Below the pieces are notes generated by a model. The model was not told where the DNA came from. It worked only from the letters and a program-made list of their open reading frames with translations, and searched no databases. A program made the translations under genes and the position numbers. A DNA stretch of 64,000 bases, from the NCBI GenBank assembly GCA_050248955.1, contig JBFWRK010000008.1, positions 124,001-188,000 of the forward strand, read 5' to 3'. Source of the stretch: JBFWRK01 sp050248955 (GTDB lineage Bacteria; Actinomycetota; Acidimicrobiia; Acidimicrobiales; Ilumatobacteraceae). Positions 60,378 to 64,000 of the stretch are shown one piece after another. Each line of letters begins with the position of its first letter. Positions within the stretch are counted from its first letter, which is position 1.

Positions 60378-60494
60378 GTGAGTCGGGGTCGCTGACGTGA
60401 GTCGGGGTCGCTGACGTGAACCGGGGTCGCTGACGTGAACCGGGGTCGCTGACGTGAATCGGGATCGCTGGGGTGAATCGGGATCGCTGACGGG
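60368..60494 (+). repeat. 19-bp tandem array, six full units plus a partial
   Basis: Units of the form G(A/G)TCGCTGACGTGANYCGG start at 60368, 60387, 60406, 60425, 60444, 60463 and 60482 (last partial). The sixth has CTGGGGTGA in place of CTGACGTGA. No spacers separate the units. Confidence 0.9.
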
Positions 60495-60498
60495 CGAT

Positions 60499-60517
60499 AT
60501 CTGACGAGGCGTCAGAT
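60499..60517 (+). promoter_or_regulatory. Operator-like palindrome ATCTGACG-AGG-CGTCAGAT
   Basis: A perfect 8-3-8 inverted repeat ~30 bp before the acyl-CoA synthetase start. Its CTGACG-N3-CGTCAG core recurs with one mismatch in the SDR divergent promoter at 62979-62993. Size and shape suit a TetR-type dimer, the usual class controlling actinobacterial lipid genes; no TetR gene is in the window. Confidence 0.6.
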
Positions 60518-60547
60518 GACGTCGTTCGGATCGGCTTGAATGGGGCG

Positions 60548-62164
60548 GTGACCCGAGCACCGACGTTCAACCTCGCCGACGTGTTCGAGCTGGCGGTCGA
60601 TGCGTGGCCGGATCGCGAGTACGTGTCGGACGAGCGCTCGCGGCGGACGTTCGCCGAGATCGATGCCCGCGCCAACCAGCTCGCCCACCACCTGGCCGCC
60701 GCCGGGGTCGGACCGGGCGACCACGTCGGCATCTATGCCTACAACTGCGTCGAGTGGGTCGAGACGCTGTGGGCGGTGTTCAAGATCCGCGCCGTCTGGA
60801 TCAACATCAACTTCCGCTACGTCGAGGATGAGCTCGCCTACCTCTTCGACAACGCCGACCTCACCCACCTCGTCGTCCAGCCCGAGTTCGCCGAGCGCGC
60901 CGCCGCGGTGGCGCCGTCCCTGCCCCGGCTCGTCATCGGAGACGACTACGAACGGGCACTCGCCGTGCAATCACCCGAGCGCGACTTCGCGCCGCGCTCC
61001 GGCGACGACCACTACATCCTCTTCACCGGCGGCACCACCGGCATGCCGAAGGGCGTCGTCTGGCGTCACGAGGACGTGCTGATGGCTCTCGGTGGTGGCA
61101 TCGACATCCGCACCGGCGAGCGGGTCGAACGTCCGGAGGACTTCGTCGAGAAGGGCCGCGCCGGGTTCGAGCTCGTCACCTACCCGATCCCGCCGCTCAT
61201 GCACGGGGCGAGCCAGTGGGGCGTGATGGGCCAGAGCTTCGTCGGCAACAAGGCCGTGCTGAGAGCGAAGTTCGATGCCCACGAGGTCTGGCGCACGATC
61301 GAGCGCGAGCGCGTCAACCTGCTGATGATCACCGGCGACGCGATGGCCCGGCCGTTGCTCGACGCGCTCGACGTGCTCGATGCAGCCGGAACCCGGCCGG
61401 ACACGTCGTCGCTGTTCGCCGTGTCGTCGAGCGCGGTCCTCTTTTCGCAGAGCTGCAAGGACCGCTTCCTCGAGCTGCTGCCCAACCTCGTCATCACCGA
61501 CGCCATCGGCTCGAGCGAGAGTGGTGCGAACGGGATCACGATGGTCACGAAGGGCGCGACGATGAAGGGTGGCCCGACCGTCATCGCGGCGCGTGATGCG
61601 GTCGTGCTCGACGACGACCTCCGCCCGGTCGCGCCCGGGTCCGGCGTCGTCGGTCGGCTCGCCCGCACCGGGAACATCCCGATCGGCTACTACAAGGACC
61701 CTGAGAAGACGGCGGCGACGTTCGTCGTCGGACCGGACGGCACCCGTTACGTCATCCCGGGCGACTTCGCGCTGCTCGAAGCCGACGGGACGATCACGAT
61801 GCTCGGTCGCGGTTCGGTCTCGATCAACTCCGGCGGCGAGAAGATCTTCCCCGAGGAGGTCGAGAACGCGCTGAAGTCGCATCCCGAGGTCTTCGACGCG
61901 GTGGTCGTGGGCGTGCCCGACGAGCGCTGGGGCGAGCGGGTCACCGCGGTCGTGCAGCCCCGGACCGGGACCGCCCCGACGCTCGGGAGCATCCAGGAGC
62001 ACTGCCGGCGCCACATCGCCGGGTACAAGGTGCCGCGTCAGCTGACACTCGTCGAGGTGATGGTCCGGTCGCCGGCGGGCAAGTCCGACTATCGCTGGGC
62101 CCGTCGAATCGCCGCCGACGCCGCGCTCGCCGACGCGCTCGCCGCGACGAGTGAGCCTGACTGA
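60548..62164 (+). CDS. Acyl-CoA synthetase (ANL superfamily, FadD-like)
   Basis: 538 residues from the GTG at 60548; a TTG at 60536 would add four. Motifs of adenylate-forming enzymes: P-loop FTGGTTGMPKGVVW (~162), AIGSSESG (~324), the hinge Asp in YVIPGDFALLEADG (~402), GRGSVSINSGGEKIFPEEVE (~423) and the C-terminal Lys in SPAGKSDY (~518). It should activate a fatty acid or other carboxylate to its CoA ester. The neighbouring SDR and shared palindrome suggest a lipid or sterol catabolic regulon, but the substrate is unknown. Confidence 0.9.
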   Translation: MTRAPTFNLADVFELAVDAWPDREYVSDERSRRTFAEIDARANQLAHHLAAAGVGPGDHVGIYAYNCVEWVETLWAVFKIRAVWININFRYVEDELAYLFDNADLTHLVVQPEFAERAAAVAPSLPRLVIGDDYERALAVQSPERDFAPRSGDDHYILFTGGTTGMPKGVVWRHEDVLMALGGGIDIRTGERVERPEDFVEKGRAGFELVTYPIPPLMHGASQWGVMGQSFVGNKAVLRAKFDAHEVWRTIERERVNLLMITGDAMARPLLDALDVLDAAGTRPDTSSLFAVSSSAVLFSQSCKDRFLELLPNLVITDAIGSSESGANGITMVTKGATMKGGPTVIAARDAVVLDDDLRPVAPGSGVVGRLARTGNIPIGYYKDPEKTAATFVVGPDGTRYVIPGDFALLEADGTITMLGRGSVSINSGGEKIFPEEVENALKSHPEVFDAVVVGVPDERWGERVTAVVQPRTGTAPTLGSIQEHCRRHIAGYKVPRQLTLVEVMVRSPAGKSDYRWARRIAADAALADALAATSEPD

Positions 62165-62193
62165 GGAGGCCTCGTCCTCGCCGGTGATTCAGC

Positions 62194-62964
62194 TCAGCGA
62201 CACACCGTCGCACCGTCCACGAGCATCGACTCACCGCTGACGAAGCTCGCCCGATCGGAGCACAGCCAGACGGCAGCCTGCGCGACCTCGATCGGCTCGC
62301 CGAGCGTCCCGCGACCGATCCCGCGGGTCACCATCTTCTCGATCTCGGCGTTGCCCGAGATGAACGACTCGATCATCGGCGTGCGCGTCGTGCCCGGGCA
62401 GATCGCGTTCACCCTGATGCCCGCCTTCGCGTACTCCTGCGCGGCCGACTTCGTCAGTCCGAGAACGCCGTGCTTCGCGGCGACGTAGTGCGGCAGTCCG
62501 CCGAACCCGACCACACCCGCCCCTGATGACGTGTTGACTATGGCGCCACCGCCGCTCGCCAGCATCGCGAGCAGCTCGTGCTTGAGGCACAGGAAGACGC
62601 TCGTCAGGTTGATCGCGATCATCCGGTCCCAGGCGTCGAGCGAGAGCTCCGTGAACGACGTCATCTGCCCACTGATGCCGGCGTTGTTGTGCGCGCAGTC
62701 GATGCGGCCGTGTCGCTCGACGACCGAGCTGATCATCGCCGCGACGCTCGCTTCGTCGGTGACATCGGCCTGGACGGGAGTGGCTTCACCGCCTGCCCCG
62801 CGGATCGACGCCGCGACGGCCTCGGCGGCGGATCCGTCGATGTCGGCGACGACGACGGTCGCGCCCTCCTGCGCGAACAGCCGGGCGCTCGCCTCGCCGA
62901 TGCCGCGCCCGCCGCCGGTCACGAGTGCGACCTTCCCGTCGACCATGCCCCCGTGGATGCCCAT
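62194..62964 (-). CDS. Classical short-chain dehydrogenase/reductase
   Basis: 256 residues from the ATG at 62964 (MGIHGGMVDGKV); the ATG at 62946 is an alternative. All classical SDR motifs are present: TGGGRGIG (cofactor loop), NNAGISG, the catalytic Ser in VNTSSGAG, YVAAK (Tyr/Lys) and the ending LVDGATVCR. An Asp after strand two (VVADIDGS) suggests NAD(H) preference. It is convergent with the acyl-CoA synthetase gene and divergent from an SDR-like gene, with an operator-like palindrome in between. Confidence 0.9.
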   Translation of the reverse strand: MGIHGGMVDGKVALVTGGGRGIGEASARLFAQEGATVVVADIDGSAAEAVAASIRGAGGEATPVQADVTDEASVAAMISSVVERHGRIDCAHNNAGISGQMTSFTELSLDAWDRMIAINLTSVFLCLKHELLAMLASGGGAIVNTSSGAGVVGFGGLPHYVAAKHGVLGLTKSAAQEYAKAGIRVNAICPGTTRTPMIESFISGNAEIEKMVTRGIGRGTLGEPIEVAQAAVWLCSDRASFVSGESMLVDGATVCR

Positions 62965-62978
62965 GTGCTGCAACGTAT

Positions 62979-62993
62979 CTGATGGTCCGTCAG
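62979..62993. promoter_or_regulatory. Operator-like palindrome CTGATG-GTC-CGTCAG
   Basis: A 6-3-6 inverted repeat with one mismatched pair, same core and spacing as the perfect site at 60501-60515. It sits between the divergent SDR starts (62964 and 63021), where one dimeric repressor could control both directions. Confidence 0.55.
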
Positions 62994-63020
62994 CTACGGT
63001 GCGGACGTGGGGCAGCGGCG

Positions 63021-63569
63021 GTGACGGTCGTCGGTGAGGGTGCGCTGGCAGAAGCGCTGCGGCGCGTGGACATGCTGTCGGCGGCCGACGTCGCGGTGCT
63101 GATCCCACCTGTCCACGCCAGGCCGAAGCCGTTCGTGGAGCTGGAGGACGACGAGTTCGCCGCGATCTGGGAGCTGCCCATGCGGTGGGCGATCGCAGCG
63201 CTGCAGGATGCGCACCGGGACGGCGTCGCCCGCGTGGTCATCGTCGTGCCGACCATTGCGCTCACCGGTGGACGGGAGTACGCACACGTCGCCGCAGTGA
63301 GCGAAGCGCTGCGCGCCACCGCCAAGTCCGCGGCTCGGCAGTGGGGCGCGAGGGGCATGACGGTGAACACCGTCGCGGTGTCGCCCGAGCTCTTCGGTGT
63401 CGACGTCGAGATCGCCGGCCCGATGTCGATCGCACCTGCAGCGCTGGCCGCGCCGGGCTCGCTCGCGACGAGCTCGGTCGTGGCGGCGATCGCGGCGATG
63501 ATCACGGGCCCGGCGCAGTTCGTGACCGGGCAGACGCTCGTCGCCGACGGCGGGACCGTGATGCCGTGA
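63021..63569 (+). CDS. SDR-like protein lacking the cofactor loop and catalytic Lys
   Basis: 182 residues from the GTG at 63021 (VTVVGEGALAEAL). It aligns with the middle and end of the SDR fold: VARVVIVVPTIALTGG at the Ser strand, REYAHVAAVSEALRATAKS at the Tyr helix, GMTVNTVAVSPELFG after it, and GQTLVADGGTVMP at the end. The N-terminal TGxxxGxG loop is reduced, and the Lys four residues after Tyr is Ala, so classical catalysis looks impossible. The next SDR gene overlaps its stop, so it may be a non-catalytic partner. An ATG at 62982 would lie inside the palindrome. Confidence 0.7.
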   Translation: MTVVGEGALAEALRRVDMLSAADVAVLIPPVHARPKPFVELEDDEFAAIWELPMRWAIAALQDAHRDGVARVVIVVPTIALTGGREYAHVAAVSEALRATAKSAARQWGARGMTVNTVAVSPELFGVDVEIAGPMSIAPAALAAPGSLATSSVVAAIAAMITGPAQFVTGQTLVADGGTVMP

Positions 63570-64000
63570 CCACGACCGAGGGGCGGCTCGCCGGACGGAC
63601 CGCGATCGTCACCGGCGCCGGCCAAGGCGTCGGTGAGGGGATCGCCCGTCGTCTCGCGATAGAGGGTGCCAACGTCGTGATCGCAGCGCGGCGGGCGAGC
63701 ACCGGTGAACCGGTCGCGCACGCCATCCGCGCCGGGGATGGGCAGGCGGTGTGCGTCGAGACGGACGTCGCCGATCGGAGCTCCGTCGAGCGCTGCGTCG
63801 CGGCGACGATCGAGCAGTTCGGCTCGCTCGAGATCGTCGTGCACAACGCGTTCTCGGGCGCCATCCCGCACCGGCTCGAGGACGTCGAGATCGATCGTCA
63901 CTGGTCGCTCATGTCGCGCACCGGCGTCTGGGCCGTGCTGTTCCTGGCGCGTGCGGCGTGGCCACATCTCGCGGAGGCGGGCGCGAGCGGCCGGCTCGTC
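63566..64000 (+). CDS. Short-chain dehydrogenase/reductase (5' part, runs off the window)
   Basis: The first 145 codons of an SDR, beginning at a GTG that overlaps the previous stop (GTGA). The cofactor loop TGAGQGVGEGIA is intact, and an Arg pair after strand two (VVIAARRAS) suggests NADP(H). DVADRSSVERCV contains the adenine-binding Asp. The NNAG motif is changed to HNAFSG. Catalytic residues lie beyond the window. Tight coupling with the degenerate SDR-like gene suggests a heteromeric pair. Confidence 0.85.
   Translation, partial: MTTTEGRLAGRTAIVTGAGQGVGEGIARRLAIEGANVVIAARRASTGEPVAHAIRAGDGQAVCVETDVADRSSVERCVAATIEQFGSLEIVVHNAFSGAIPHRLEDVEIDRHWSLMSRTGVWAVLFLARAAWPHLAEAGASGRLV

Larger units (their letters stand above)
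60215..60547. other. Intergenic region with GTCAGC palindrome, tandem array and operator-like site
   Basis: About 330 bp without a gene. It holds an inverted repeat (60342-60377), a 19-bp tandem array (60368-60494) and the palindrome at 60499-60517 just before the acyl-CoA synthetase gene. Confidence 0.75.

Noticed and set aside
60368..60494. Possible CRISPR array
   Set aside because: Units of 19 bp abut directly with no unique spacers, and no cas gene is in the window.
62194..62964. Calling the SDR a mycofactocin-coupled SDR
   Set aside because: It is a standard-length classical SDR; the insertion that marks the nicotinamide-retaining subfamily was not seen.

Overview
The window is about 64 kb of high-GC DNA with frequent GTG starts, tightly packed genes and 3-11 bp gene overlaps. 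The gene families point to an actinobacterium, and I infer one of the Acidimicrobiia-like lineages. They include an AfsR/SARP regulator, a HelD/HelR-type RNA polymerase motor, LytR-CpsA-Psr and LLM-flavoprotein families, NDMA-type alcohol dehydrogenases, a mycofactocin cluster, and secreted proteins with RLVDTRE-type repeat modules. No rRNA, tRNA, CRISPR array, phage or insertion sequence was recognised.

Layout. 0-2.4 kb (minus): a GNAT/DUF3291 fusion, an electron-transfer-flavoprotein alpha subunit and the start of a FixC-type ETF-quinone oxidoreductase. 2.4-11.7 kb: a secreted SGNH protein, a phosphotransferase, an AfsR-like regulator, a diadenylate-cyclase-like protein, a DUF1992 protein, a PhzF protein and a MazF/RHH toxin-antitoxin pair. 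11.9-15.9 kb: an ABC/FtsX exporter and a DedA protein. 15.9-31.3 kb: two large FadH/OYE-type iron-sulfur flavoproteins frame an LLM flavoprotein, an RlmI-like methyltransferase, a LAETG surface protein, a fructosamine kinase, an AraC/VOC divergon, a PLP decarboxylase and the glycogen genes glgA-glgC. 31.5-33.7 kb: a four-gene copper/thiol operon (Sco, PCuAC, cupredoxin, TlpA). 33.8-44.7 kb: an MFS pump, mftA-mftBC, a HelR-like motor, two NDMA-dependent alcohol dehydrogenases, a MoxR/VWA pair and an Erm-like methyltransferase. 44.8-58.3 kb: LCP, valS (type 2), cysS, MFS, an acyltransferase, a lipoprotein esterase, a crotonase and a serine beta-lactamase-fold lipoprotein. 58.3-60.5 kb: a repeat-rich island around a DUF559-like gene. 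60.5-64 kb: an acyl-CoA synthetase and three SDR genes, with shared operator-like palindromes.

The unifying theme is mycofactocin redox biology. The precursor peptide (mftA) and its radical-SAM maturase (mftC, in one open frame with the chaperone mftB) lie beside two alcohol dehydrogenases of the family known to keep a tightly bound nicotinamide that needs an external acceptor. Two FadH/OYE oxidoreductases of the type that co-occurs with mycofactocin, and an EtfA/FixC pair that could pass electrons to quinone, lie within 36 kb. MftD, MftE and MftF were not found here.

The most notable non-coding signals are four. First, a dispersed palindromic repeat family built on GTCAGC/GCTGAC (three near-identical 111-bp copies at 58.7-59.3 kb and a diverged copy at 18.05 kb) with a related 19-bp tandem array at 60.37 kb. 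Second, a C-rich tract whose minus strand has G-quadruplex potential. Third, a -10-like TANNNT hexamer 6-9 nt before the start codon of at least twelve genes, suggesting widespread leaderless transcription. Fourth, a CTGAYG-N3-CGTCAG palindrome shared by two lipid/SDR promoters.
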